Shown in pieces: positions 12,829 through 22,994 of a DNA stretch of 64,000 bases. The stretch lies in NCBI GenBank assembly GCA_014905825.1, contig JACGCN010000021.1, positions 186,001 through 250,000 on the forward strand, read 5' to 3'. Each line of letters opens with the position of its first letter. Within the stretch, counting starts at the first letter, position 1. The stretch is from Lyophyllum atratum. Its lineage: Eukaryota; Basidiomycota; Agaricomycetes; Agaricales; Lyophyllaceae. Under the pieces are notes generated by a model that saw nothing but the letters and a program-made list of their open reading frames with translations, did not search any database and was not told the DNA's origin. The position numbers and the translations under genes were made by a program.

Positions 12829-15293
12829 ATGCTCAGCATTGTGGTATTTCTCAGTGCATTGAGCGCGCTCAACCTCAGTGCAGGCACGTCTGCTCGAAAT
12901 CGTGTTTGATATCGTGTTCACAACTTCTTCTAGCTCTGACATATAATACCTTCGACGGCGAAGGCTTCCCGGCCTGCAACAATGTAGCCCAAGTCTTTCG
13001 ACCATCAACAGTCAGTGAAATTCAGGCTATCGTCAAGGATGCAAGCAGCAAAGGACAGCCAGTCAGGGCGAGCGGCGTACGTTTGAAGTCGAATCTTCTG
13101 CATACCGACTGGTGCTCACTGAGTCATCGAGTAGAACGGACACATGTGGTGTAAGACATGAGCACCACTGCCCATACATCGCCCGCTGATGACATTTCAG
13201 ATGATACCATGTGCTCCGACGACCCTAACACCGTCATCATTAAGACAGATGCTGTCAATCGTATCTCCGATCTCGTGTTGCAAAACGGGGTGGGTAGCGT
13301 CGTCGTCGAAGCTGGTGTAACTTTCCCGCAAGTGTGAGTGAACGTCAGATATTTCTGGATTTATGTATTTAAATTTATCCCTAGTGCAGAATGGTTGCAC
13401 GTCAGAGGCGCTTCACTGGGTTACACTCTTGGTGAGCACCCTCCCCTCACTCAAAGAATTCGCCCATAATCATTTCGCTATTCCAGTCAATTGGAATATC
13501 ACGATCGGTACGGCAACCGTGGTTATACGAAATATACCATCCTAAACACAGAGAAAAGCTGGTGCTATTGCAATGGGCGCCCATCGCTCTTCCCTCCGTG
13601 AAGACTCACAAGTGTCTAGCGCAGCATTGGCTTTTGACATCATCAACGGGAACGGTAATCTGAAGTCGCTGAGTTTTGGTTGTTATTGACTTGTACCCGC
13701 TCTAGGCGACCTTGTGCATCTCGAAAGAGACCAAACCAACGATACTTGGCTGGCAGCCACCACCTCCCTTGGCCTTCTTGGTGTTATTGCCCGCGCGAAG
13801 ATTGCAATTGTGGCAGATTTCAAAGTTTTCGCCAATCAAACCATTCTGGACGAGGCTGATGTCTTGGACGGAGACATCTATGCCCAGATCTCCCCCTATG
13901 TTACTGCTAACTACTGGGTGAGTGCCTTACCTACTTCGAATACCATGTATTCACTTTTGGCCTCTCTCGTAGTGGTGGCCAGGTTAGATAGCCCTCATGG
14001 TCCTCTGCTTGCTTGATACTAACCTGGGGTGTGTTACTCTCTCAAGGACAGAAGAAGTTCCACTTGAGGACATATGGTGTAGTCCCTATTACCAAGCTCG
14101 GCAATGCGTTCCAGGTATGTCGCTACTTGAATCGTGTTATAAGTCGATTCCAACTACGTGGCATTAGTCGACGTTTTCGGTCACCGCAGCGGAAGGAAAC
14201 CTTGCTCTTGGTCTCCTCAACGGCGGTCAAAATCTAAGCTTCCCCAATTTCGCGACAGAGGGCATCTTCTACGGTCTTTGGAGCGCCCCTAACTTCCATG
14301 GTAGGTTCTTTGGTCGAGTAGTCCCCCCTCCTCGCTGATATTAGCATCAGACAAACCAACCAACCTTCCTCTTCTTTTCTGGCCTGTCTATGGATACGCG
14401 TATGATGTTCTTATTGGCGGGCTCTACCCCGACCAGAAACCTGAATGGGAATATGGGCTCCATGGCAAGACTCTCGAGTTAGCCGTTCCCATGACCGAGG
14501 CCAATGCTTTGCTGAAACGCGTCCGTCAACTCTTCGATCAAGCGGCCGAGGATGGGAAGGCAGTGACGTCAACCTACCGCAGGTGGGATCTCACGCATGC
14601 TCCTTCTTTTATCGTACTGACATTTTTGAGCCAACAGTGGGATCAACATCAAGGTGAGCCTCAGATTCGGTGATGGAACTCTGAGCCGGCGCTGATGTGG
14701 TGGGTGTGCGCAGTTCGGCAAACCATTTGACAGCTTCTTGGGGCAAACTACCCAGAGGGTAGGGAACCGGACGGCTGATTGGTCCAAGGTGCGCCTTCTA
14801 CTTGACATAGAAGGAAGTCGACCGTTAAGCGACTGGTCAGGGAGCCATGATGTTTGACTTCCCTTCATTCGTACCGACCCTGGGTGATCATCATCGTTAC
14901 AACGAGGAGTGGTAAGCCCTTATCGCCGGCCGAATCTCATTTTTTTTTGCAAGGCCTCGTTCTCATGATTCTGAACCAGGTACGCAACACTCGCAAATAC
15001 TTTGATCGACGAGGTGGGCGTTCAGAACTCAAACTGTATTCTGACATATCGTTGATACTTACCGGGCGCCGTAGTTCCCTGTGCGACCGCACTGGACGAA
15101 AAATACTCGGGACATCTTCAGACAGTCCCTGAAAAACCTTGATCAAGACGTGCGTGATGATTTCCCTCGTTTTTGGCTGTTACTTATGACATGACTGTTA
15201 TAGAGTTTGAGCAGATTCGCCAAGGTCCGTCAGGAATTCGACCCAAAGAAGACTTTCAAGAGTATCGTCGGAGAGATTATTGGCGTCGTGTAG
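12829..15293 (+). CDS. FAD-linked oxidase with ALO domain (gulono/arabinonolactone oxidase-like)
   Basis: 506 residues, 18 exons: 12829..12877, 12934..13076, 13135..13150, 13201..13333, 13385..13431, 13487..13507, 13559..13654, 13706..13917, 13973..13982, 14047..14114, 14168..14300, 14351..14582, 14638..14653, 14714..14788, 14841..14911, 14980..15013, 15075..15149, 15204..15293. A VAO-type FAD-binding domain (FRPSTVSEIQAIVKDAS, then SGNGHMWYD with His67 at the usual flavin-linking site) is followed by an ALO C-terminal domain ending RPHWTKNTRDIFRQ..SRFAKVRQEFDP. The hydrophobic N-terminus suggests secretion. Oxidation of a sugar lactone or similar alcohol is inferred from the family; the substrate is unknown. 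Three exons are only 10-16 nt. The first intron (weak GTGCAG donor) and the acceptor at 13558 are the least certain. Confidence 0.85.
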
Positions 15294-15588
15294 AGGATGT
15301 TAATGTGTCCGCAACATATGGAAGAGCTTATGATCCCCCTCTATATTTGTCTTCAGCAAAGTTTCTGCTTCCCCTTTACGTCCCTGAATTGAGCCGCGCT
15401 GGGCATCGATCCAAACCTCTCCGCGGATGTATGTAGTGCTGTTTGAATAAAGTTGTCATACAGTTTGGCCTGAGTTGGGGAACGGAAATTAGGATGGTTG
15501 TCCGATGCCCGATTCCGACTTGTATGTGGCCATGCTTGGCAGGGTGGCTTTTGGCAAACAATTCAACGCGCAATCTCGTTTCGTGACC

Positions 15589-16278
15589 ATGATCAGGTTC
15601 ATCCTCGTACAGGTAAGTAATCCTAGCTGGTCCGATATAACGAAGTTGAACGGCCCACAGAACCGGCAAGGAAAAACGAGGCTGTCGAAGTGGTATGTTC
15701 CGTACGATGATGATGAGAAGGTGCGCTGTGCAGAGTGTGGTTGTCTATGTGACAGGATTCCTGATTTTATTGCCAGGTTCGCCTTCGTGGTGAAGTCCAC
15801 CGACTGGTAGCTCCTCGAGATCAGAAATACCAATCCAATTTCGTCGAGGTGACTGTCTATCAAAGGCTTGCACGTTGCCAGGTTGACCGGGTTTCATATA
15901 CAGTTCCGCAACTACAAAGTGGTATATCGACGTTACGCAGGGCTTTTCTTCTGCCTGTGCGTAGATGCAAACGACAATGAGCTAGCATACCTCGAAGCTA
16001 TCCACCTCTTCGTTGAGGTTTTGGGTGTGTTACGTTCTATGTCACGTCACCTACATGGCTGATCATCTTTTTCAGACTCATTCTTCGACAATGTTTGCGA
16101 GCTGGACCTCGTTTTCAACTTCTACAAGGTATGCCACTACGTTATGAACAACAGCCGTATTGCTCACATGCATCAGGTCTATGCCATTCTCGACGAAATT
16201 TTTCTCGCTGGGGAGATCGAGGAGACAAGTAAAGACGTGGTGCTCTCTCGGTTGGAGGAGTTGGAAAAGCTTGAGTAA
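15589..16278 (+). CDS. APS2: AP-2 complex sigma subunit (clathrin adaptor small chain)
   Basis: Core subunit of the plasma-membrane AP-2 adaptor for clathrin endocytosis; sigma adaptins bind acidic dileucine cargo signals. Exons 15589..15612, 15661..15720, 15777..15848, 15904..16024, 16076..16128, 16177..16278; 143 residues, the standard length. The protein starts [20 protein letters not shown], contains [18 protein letters not shown] and [14 protein letters not shown], and ends LEELEKLE. It is closely recognisable from fungi to animals. All introns are 48-56 nt GT-AG. It lies 295 bp downstream of the FAD oxidase on the same strand, with no sign of functional linkage. Confidence 0.98.
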
Positions 16279-17317
16279 TTCTCCAGGTGAGTGATTGCCT
16301 CAAAGGGCTTCCGATTTTTGTGCTCATCCGTACTTCTCCAGAGCGGTGTATCTGGCTACCATATGCCAAAAGTGTCCTGACCCCTGACCAATGATGATAC
16401 CCTTGTTGACATCATTCTCACCGGCTGTGCTTCCCTTCTGCTCTGAACTTAACCTCGGTGAAGATGTAATACGCTCTCACCCACCGAAATGGAAGTGTCA
16501 TGTTTTTGACAGGACCCCGCGCATTTTCCGATGTACCAACGATCATTCCACGCGTGTCTAAATGCCTTTCCACTCACTCCTCAGTAAACGATCGAGGACG
16601 ATGACATTGACCTAGGACTTCATAGCGTCACCTGCTTTTGCTCCGACCATCAACCGGATCCACCAAGTCAATCGGCAATTCCATTTCAGAACCATTTTGA
16701 TTTATCATTCCCATTCTGACCATGAAACCTCTTCCACTCAGTCATGATTCCAGTTATGGAAAATCAAGCTGCCAACAAGGACCTACTCTCTTCCATCCTC
16801 GCGATCAATCTTGGTAACGCACCTTCGCGTCGAAGCATCGGAAGTGCGAAAACCCAACGATGGGTATTGAATTCCCATACTCTTGTTTCCTTCACGACTT
16901 ACAGAAACCTGGTCCCACTATGCCCGAAGCACAATGAAGTCGGCATAAGGTGTCGCCTCGTCGCGGAGTCAATTACCTCTAAGTGGGAGAATTAGGTTGC
17001 TCTTTATTTAATCTTAGACACCCCTTACCCGTCTATTGGCACCGACGAGGGTACAAGTGCCTGAGAAAGTCACGGGCAAATCACCGGATGAATTATAACG
17101 GTGGTGGCGAGCCGCCTGAAGCCACAAGCGCTTCTGGATGACATATTGACTGCTATCAGCTTCTAAATCTATCAAAAGACCCTGTGGGTGTTTTGACGCA
17201 AACGACTCCATGTACGTAGCTCAGCTGCCTTAGCATGTGTATCGGACGGTGCAGGGTGAACATGAAACGTGCTCGGTCAGTCGAGGAACCCTCAATGCGT
17301 TCCCTTTGCTCCAAAGT
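16279..17317. other. Gene-poor intergenic stretch
   Basis: No supported gene. Open frames up to about 100 codons occur on both strands without motifs or convincing splicing. Confidence 0.45.
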
Positions 17318-17861
17318 TCACTCGGTTATTTCCCGAAATGGCTGGATCTTCGCGCCCATAATCGCCCATCCGTCGACAGAACATATTTGCCAGATGAAAA
17401 TGGTCCTCCATTTCTCCTTCAAGGGCTTCGGGAACCACGTGTCAAGTCCTCGGCAGAAGTACCATTGATTCACAGGAACATCGCTTCCGCAACTTTCTCG
17501 CGTCGTCGCGCACATCGGCCACTGATAAGCGTCGCTTTCTGAGACCTTCGCAGTCCTTGGACCCGTAGTCGTCAGGGTGTTGACGGTGCCGATCCCGACG
17601 TCCCCGAGTGCACGCGAGAGACACATGGCTGCCACGTGGGTCTCAAAATAGGACAGACTATCCCTTCCCACCAGCAAGTTAGATGTGAAGAGTTACCAAG
17701 TTTCCTAGACCTGCGAGGGAGCTGTCGACGCGGGTGGAGATTTGGAAGTTCTTGCGCTCTGGGAGCTGGGTTGCGAGCATAATGACTAACCCGGAGATCT
17801 CCCCGGGCCCCTGATTCCGAAATGCCTCCGTTGAAGTTTCCACGACTCTGATGCCCCGCAT
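17318..17861 (-). CDS. Doubtful hypothetical gene
   Basis: Two open frames join by a plausible 55-nt intron (GTAACT donor, TCTAACT branch-like site, TTTTGAG acceptor): complement(17318..17641, 17697..17861), giving 162 residues. They contain RNQGPGEISGLVIMLATQ and ALGDVGIGTVNTLTTTG, which look coding-like in composition, but I recognise no family. More exons may exist upstream, where the frame stays open past 17900. It could be a decayed remnant. Confidence 0.3.
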
Positions 17862-18187
17862 AAATAGGCACTCGAGAAGCGACAAGTCTATTTCACTTGA
17901 TATTTTTTGGTTGTTTCGTTTTCCTCCGCTTCGCTTAATCAACGCTTGTTTTGCTTGCTCCTGGACGCACCTGTGTCTTTTGTCTGGTGCGTTTTTTTTA
18001 ATCCTCTGGTCCCCAAGAGATTCTCTTATCTCGAGTTTGCCTTGGCTTGCTTTGTAGCTGGTAAAAGCTCGGTACATCCGCTCTTTCATATCCACTCTCC
18101 TCGGCGGGAGTTTGTGCGTCAACCTTTGATCTCGTCTCTCTTTGACACGTCTCATCTTCTTCCTTCAGGTTATGCTCCAGTGTGTAT
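17862..18187. other. 5' flank of family A F-box-like gene
   Basis: T/C-rich stretch upstream of the ATG at 18188, consistent with a fungal pyrimidine-rich core promoter and 5' UTR. No gene called. Confidence 0.4.
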
Positions 18188-19407
18188 ATGGAATTGACAT
18201 TGGAGGCTTATCGCAACATTGTCAAACATCTTGGGAATCGTGCCGACATTGCCAGTCTGTGCCGGGTATCGAAGGGATTCCAACACGTCTGCGAACGTGC
18301 GCTGTATAACACGCTCTACTTGCGTGACATCCCAGATACGATATCGCTCTGCACCACACTTGCCAGCCAACCCCGGCTTTCCGTTCTGGTCGATGCGCTT
18401 ACGATATATCTGTCGGACGAGGAAAATGACAGCGATGACGATAGCGACTCCCACGAGAGTAGGAACGATGCTGAAGCACCACCTCTGCCAGCTGCGTACT
18501 GGCCATCCATATCGGGCATGTTGCAGAAGACCACACGACTCCGCTACTTGAATATGCACATCAACAATAATTCAGACAAAGCCATGGCGTGGATTTTGCA
18601 GAAATGCACATTCCGGCTTCGACGTTTCCACTGCGACCTGGACTGGGACCACCACCTCGTCGCATTTCTAAACAACCAGGTCGACCTCGACGATCTCTAC
18701 ATCATAGACTATAATGAATCCGGTTCTGTCACACCCACAAATATTGTATCTCCTCCATCTCTTTTGCTGGATACCCACTCTCTGTCTAATCTCTCGACAT
18801 TGGAATGTACATTTTCCGAAGCGGCAATAGCCATCGTCCCAGGACGTCCCATCACACGCCTCAAAACATGCTTCTCCCGCTCGGAAATATCGGAGAAACG
18901 CGCAGAGATGGCGCTCCTCTTCGCTAAACTGAAGCTTTCCACACGGCCCCTGCGCTCCCTAGATATCGCGGACTCCACCTACAGCGAAACCTTCTCAATG
19001 GAGCTCCTCTCATGCATTGTCCGCACCAATGCGACCATTAGCGAGCTCCGCTACGTCGGCACCCTCGTTCTACCTATAATGGGCCCAGAGGTTCGCGATC
19101 ATATTCTCCACCGCTGCCCTTGCTGATGACCCTCGCCGGCATCCTTAAATAGCGGTTGCAATTTTATGGACTCCTGATGCGCCTGCCCCGGGTGCAATGC
19201 GTGGAAGTGGAGGTATCTGAGTGGATGCCTGCACCGGATTCACCTCCTGCATTCCGTGCGCTGGCGAGCGAAATGCGACTGTATAGCCCGACTATCACGC
19301 GAGTGGTGTTTGTTAATGACTTTGATCGGACGGTGGTCACCGCTGTTGATGGGGTGTGTAGGATGGATGCGGATATCAGCATCGATATCTTGTGGAGGGA
19401 AATATAA
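18188..19407 (+). CDS. F-box-like / leucine-rich hypothetical protein (family A, copy 2)
   Basis: Exons 18188..19090 and 19153..19407, 385 residues. The N-terminus ELTLEAYRNIVKHLGNRADIASLCRVSKGFQ..ALYNTLYL matches the layout of the gene at 567. An acidic insert (DEENDSDDDSDSHE) interrupts the leucine-rich part. Reading straight through would stop at 19126. Splicing a 62-nt intron instead adds the conserved tail ..RLPRVQCVEVEVSEW..ALASEMRLYSP, equivalent to exon 2 of copy 1. The start is the ATG at 18188. Function unknown; an SCF adaptor role is only a family-level guess. Confidence 0.75.
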
Positions 19408-19836
19408 TTATGTACGTTCAAATTCGTCTGTCCCTTGCGTTCCTTGATAATTCAATCAACTATTTGCTATTTGCAGGGCCGTTTTGTGGACGTGGATCAC
19501 GTCGCCCTTGGATTCCTTTCCTTTTTGTTTCACTGTGTAATATTTGACTGTTGTAGCCCAAGATTATTCCGATACCTGTACAATACCATGCCACACACAC
19601 TTTGAAACTGTTTCGCTACCCATTTCTTGGCAATTTGGAACTCTATCCACCCCATTCAACGTTTCGCTTCTTAGATATCGATGTTCGATATGATCACAAA
19701 AGACTCTCTGCGATCTGTCCCATTTACTTACTCGTGTATCAGCTTTCTCTATATCCATACATACAAGCCTATTAGTATCAACGAACCTTTCTTGACATCC
19801 TGATCAAAGTTATTTTTAACACCATTTCAGGACTCG

Positions 19837-19844
19837 TGACGTCA
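19837..19844. promoter_or_regulatory. CRE/ATF palindrome upstream of CsbD-like gene
   Basis: Perfect TGACGTCA, 193 bp before the ATG at 20030, followed at once by a second CACGTCA half-site. This is the consensus for ATF/CREB bZIP factors (Atf1/Sko1 stress regulators in fungi). The stress role is inferred. Confidence 0.5.
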
Positions 19845-19936
19845 TCACGTCATTCCGCCCAGATAACGCAATCACATGCCCAAGCTACGCGTCACGATCG
19901 AAAGCTTAAAGCGCGTCATCGAGACGCGTCGAAAAG

Positions 19937-19944
19937 TATATAAA
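19937..19944 (+). promoter_or_regulatory. TATA box of CsbD-like gene
   Basis: TATATAAA, 86 bp before the start codon and followed by a C/T-rich leader, which is a typical layout for a strongly inducible fungal gene. Confidence 0.6.
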
Positions 19945-20029
19945 CCCTAGGCGGGCGCCTAAACTCTTCATTCTCTTTTACCCCAATTATATCTATACCA
20001 ATCACCACATACCGTTATCATCATACACA

Positions 20030-20500
20030 ATGTCTGCCAACGGATCTCCCAAGTAAAACCTCGTGCCCCTCCTATTTTCCACGTCGACCCTGACCTTCGT
20101 TGCAGCAAAACTTCTGGCCAGATGAAGTCGACCAAGGGAACCATTGAAGAGAGCGTAAGTTCACGCGTCAAAGGATTGTCCCATCTCATTCATATTTGAC
20201 GCGTCTAGATCGGAAACCTGACCGGCTCTGAGTCGTGGCAGAGCTCGGGGAAGAAAGAGCACGCCGAGGGCGAAGCTGAGTACAAGGCGGCGCAGGCTAA
20301 GGACTATGCCAAAGGCGTCACCGACAGCATGGTCGGTTACAAGGACTCGATCGTCGGCGCGGTCACTGGCGACAAAGCCCAGCAAGCTTCTGGTAAGCAT
20401 CACCTTCGTACTCGTCTTTTTGACTCTAATACCCTCCACAGGCAACGTCCAGAAGGAGAAAGGGAATGCTCAGAAAGAGTTGAACGCCCCTTCCACTTAG
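20030..20500 (+). CDS. CsbD-like small stress protein (HMP1-type)
   Basis: 104 residues. Exons 20030..20052, 20106..20154, 20209..20392, 20442..20500. It is small and rich in Lys, Gly, Ala and Gln with repeated K-G-x-x-x-E/D patterns: MKSTKGTIEESIGNLTGSESW, KEHAEGEAEYKAAQ, SMVGYKDSIVGAVTGDKAQQ, GNVQKEKGNAQKEL. This is the CsbD-like family, whose Ustilago member HMP1 was described as binding mismatched and cruciform DNA; bacterial CsbD is a general-stress protein. No membrane segment. The TATA box and CRE suggest inducible expression. The biochemical role is uncertain. Confidence 0.85.
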
Positions 20501-21191
20501 ATGGATGCGTATCTTTTCTCCTGGAACTTAACAGACTATTGCCATTGTATTTGCAGATAGGTTGCGGCCTATCAGACGCCTTGTAACAATTTAAACCACA
20601 TTTGAGAAGGAAAACCGTCGAAACATGCCAGTAGCACTTCGTCGTGGGTCGTACACCAGTTCTATGCATCCTAACTTTAAATATTGTTAAGCTACTAGCT
20701 GACACAATTCAGAGTGGCCATTCTGATGCATCTAGCGTTTATTCAGAAACTTGTCTTTTGCCTGTAGCTAGACTGGTAACCATTCCTTCTACTGAGAGAT
20801 AAATCTCGGGCTCGGGAATTTATCTCTCTGTAGAGGGAATGCTCCACGCTCTGAACTCCAGACCTTCCTTACCCCTCTTTACTTACTCGTGTCCCAAGAT
20901 AGTGGATGTCGATCGGAAACTGTTGATGTTGTACTCTGGCGATTACAATATGCCACGCATGTCGGCATCTAGATATCTCGTACTTAGTCCTGGACCGTCA
21001 GGGCTGTCTTACGTGGTGGTGATGGATAAAGAACCCAACTCGAAGTTGACTCGAAGGGCGAATGCCGCATCGGACTTGCCCGGCTTCGAGCTCCGTGCAC
21101 GTTCAGAACCCTCCAGCACCGCAATCAATTTTCAAACCACATTCAGCTGCCCAATCAAACGGCCTACGGAAGTCAACGAAATATCTACTCT
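20501..21191. other. Intergenic with a strong inverted repeat
   Basis: Between two same-strand genes. It contains the hairpin-forming repeat at 20781-20841. Otherwise no supported gene. Confidence 0.5.
20781..20841. repeat. Inverted repeat, 23-nt arms, 15-nt loop
   Basis: Arm 20781-20803 (CATTCCTTCTACTGAGAGAT then AAA) pairs with 20819-20841 (TTTATCTCTCTGTAGAGGGA then ATG), with two mismatches. The loop is TCTCGGGCTCGGGAA. It would fold as a stable hairpin in DNA or RNA. It could be a MITE remnant, a structured transcript or a terminator-like element. Confidence 0.8.
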
Positions 21192-22805
21192 ATGCTCACG
21201 GGTCTCTCTTCTGACGTACTGGTGGAGATATGCACTCGCTTTGATCTAGAATATGTCCTCTCTTTCCTCTCGGTAAATTCGCACTGGTCATTCATCATCC
21301 CAGACGTGTATACTCACGTTTGGAAAGGTCTGCCCTTCCCTTCGAAGACTTACGCATTCCCGGTATCTATGGATAACAGTATTGGAAAAGACTCAAGCAC
21401 ATCGAACCCTAGCTTGTCCAGTGGGCACTGATCTCTCCAAAATCGACATCGAGGATCTATGTCGTATCGCTCGCCGTACCCACCAAGTCGAGAAGAGCCT
21501 GGGCCAAGCTCGCATCACACCGCGCGCCGTAGAACTGATCTCATATATGACATTCTGCCCTCCCGACATTGAGGTCCGCATCCTGGCTGTCATTCCTGCG
21601 ACGCCTCTCGTTATCCTATGCTCTGAGTTAGACTCATACGAGCAGCACATCATTTTATGCGACATCAAAGGCAACACACCTCTTTCAAGTGTCAGTGTCG
21701 GAAAGATTATATGTCATGCGCATTACGATGAGGCTGGGCGCCATCTAATCGCTGTTGCGGATGAGGAAAATGAAGACAGAAGCCAATCGGATTCCCAGTG
21801 AGTTAGTTTTATGTTGGTGTACGGGTGCCAACTTGAAAGCTAAACCTCGGCAACAGAAGGTCCTTGCGAGTCTTTTCCATCGAGTACGGTGCCAGACAAG
21901 CAGACATCCGACAGATTTTCCGCTCGCCTATGGCTCCTCAGGACTGGGAGGAGATAGATCAGCTATTCTTGAGTAAAGATGTGTTGGGTGTTATCTTTTG
22001 GCCGCGTGATGATGAGACCCCACGTCCAATTCACGCGATCAATATCCTTAAAAACTTGACTGTCGACATTCCGATGACCAGTGATGATCAAATTGTTAGG
22101 TTCTTCGCAATGCTTCATATGTACGCATAACTGATTCGATCACAGCGGTCCTGCTCCGTCGTCGATGGGACGTTGTTTATTGTAACCACAGGGCTTGGTT
22201 ATTCTGGCCTCCACCGATGCTCCGCGCCTGTTCTCCGGACTGGTGAAGATCCACAATGGGAGGATTGTACCACTGCTGGCGTTGTAGGCACTGTGATTCC
22301 TTTTGCTGAGGTCTATGTCCCTGACGACAGGTTGGAGGATTGGGGTATGTTAGGACCCACGTGGACCTCCCGAGGTTTTCACGATCTCCGCGTTGTGCAT
22401 CCGGGTCCGTACACCTGGGCGTCCTTTTCGCCTGCTGAGACGTTTCGAATGTCCCCCGAACCATGTCCACAGCATTTCGACCGCATGTTGGCGACGAAGA
22501 CGATTAACGCAGAGACGAAAGCGGCTGAATACTACGCTCACCGCGGTATCGTGAGACTTAGGAAGGCCGCAAGCCCTTCCGGATTATATTCTATTATTCT
22601 AAACCCTAATCGAGGTCGCGATATGCTTTACCTTCTACAATATGACTCCGACCCCCCCAACATTCACATTCGTCAACTTGACCTACCTCGTAACATATAT
22701 CTAGACCAAGTATCCTCAATCGCAATCGACGAGCGTCACGGTGTAGTTTACTTATCTTACGCACGTCAATTACTGGTTGTATCTTACGCATGCCTAGATG
22801 CTTAG
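21192..22805 (+). CDS. F-box protein (family B, copy 2)
   Basis: Exons 21192..21272, 21328..21797, 21857..22094, 22146..22805, 482 residues. The F-box is LSSDVLVEICTRFDLEYVLSFLSVCPSL. It shares LACPVGTDLSKIDIEDL, ILAVIPATPL, CHAHYDEAGRHL, RVFSIEYG and SIAIDERHGVVYLSYAR with the gene at 7376-9024. Exons 1 and 2 have the identical lengths 81 and 470 nt, and all intron phases match. The third intron has an unusual GTTAGG donor. It is an inverted paralogue of copy 1, about 12 kb away. An SCF adaptor role is inferred from the F-box only. Confidence 0.85.
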
Positions 22806-22994
22806 CCTTGTAGACGTGTACTGAAATTTTACCTGAGCACAGATCTCTTAGCTTCAGATGCAGCTGAGGCCCTGGTCACATTTGATTTAAGACACTTATA
22901 ATTGACTGTGATGAGCGAAGGCCACCCGGCACAGCCAGGTTCGATTCAGCGCGTCTTGTCACAAGTAAGAGAAGTAAATCGCGACAACGGGAAA

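Noticed and set aside
19091..19126. Stop at 19126 as the end of the family A F-box-like copy 2
   Set aside because: Splicing 19091-19152 adds a tail homologous to exon 2 of the paralogue at 567-1707.
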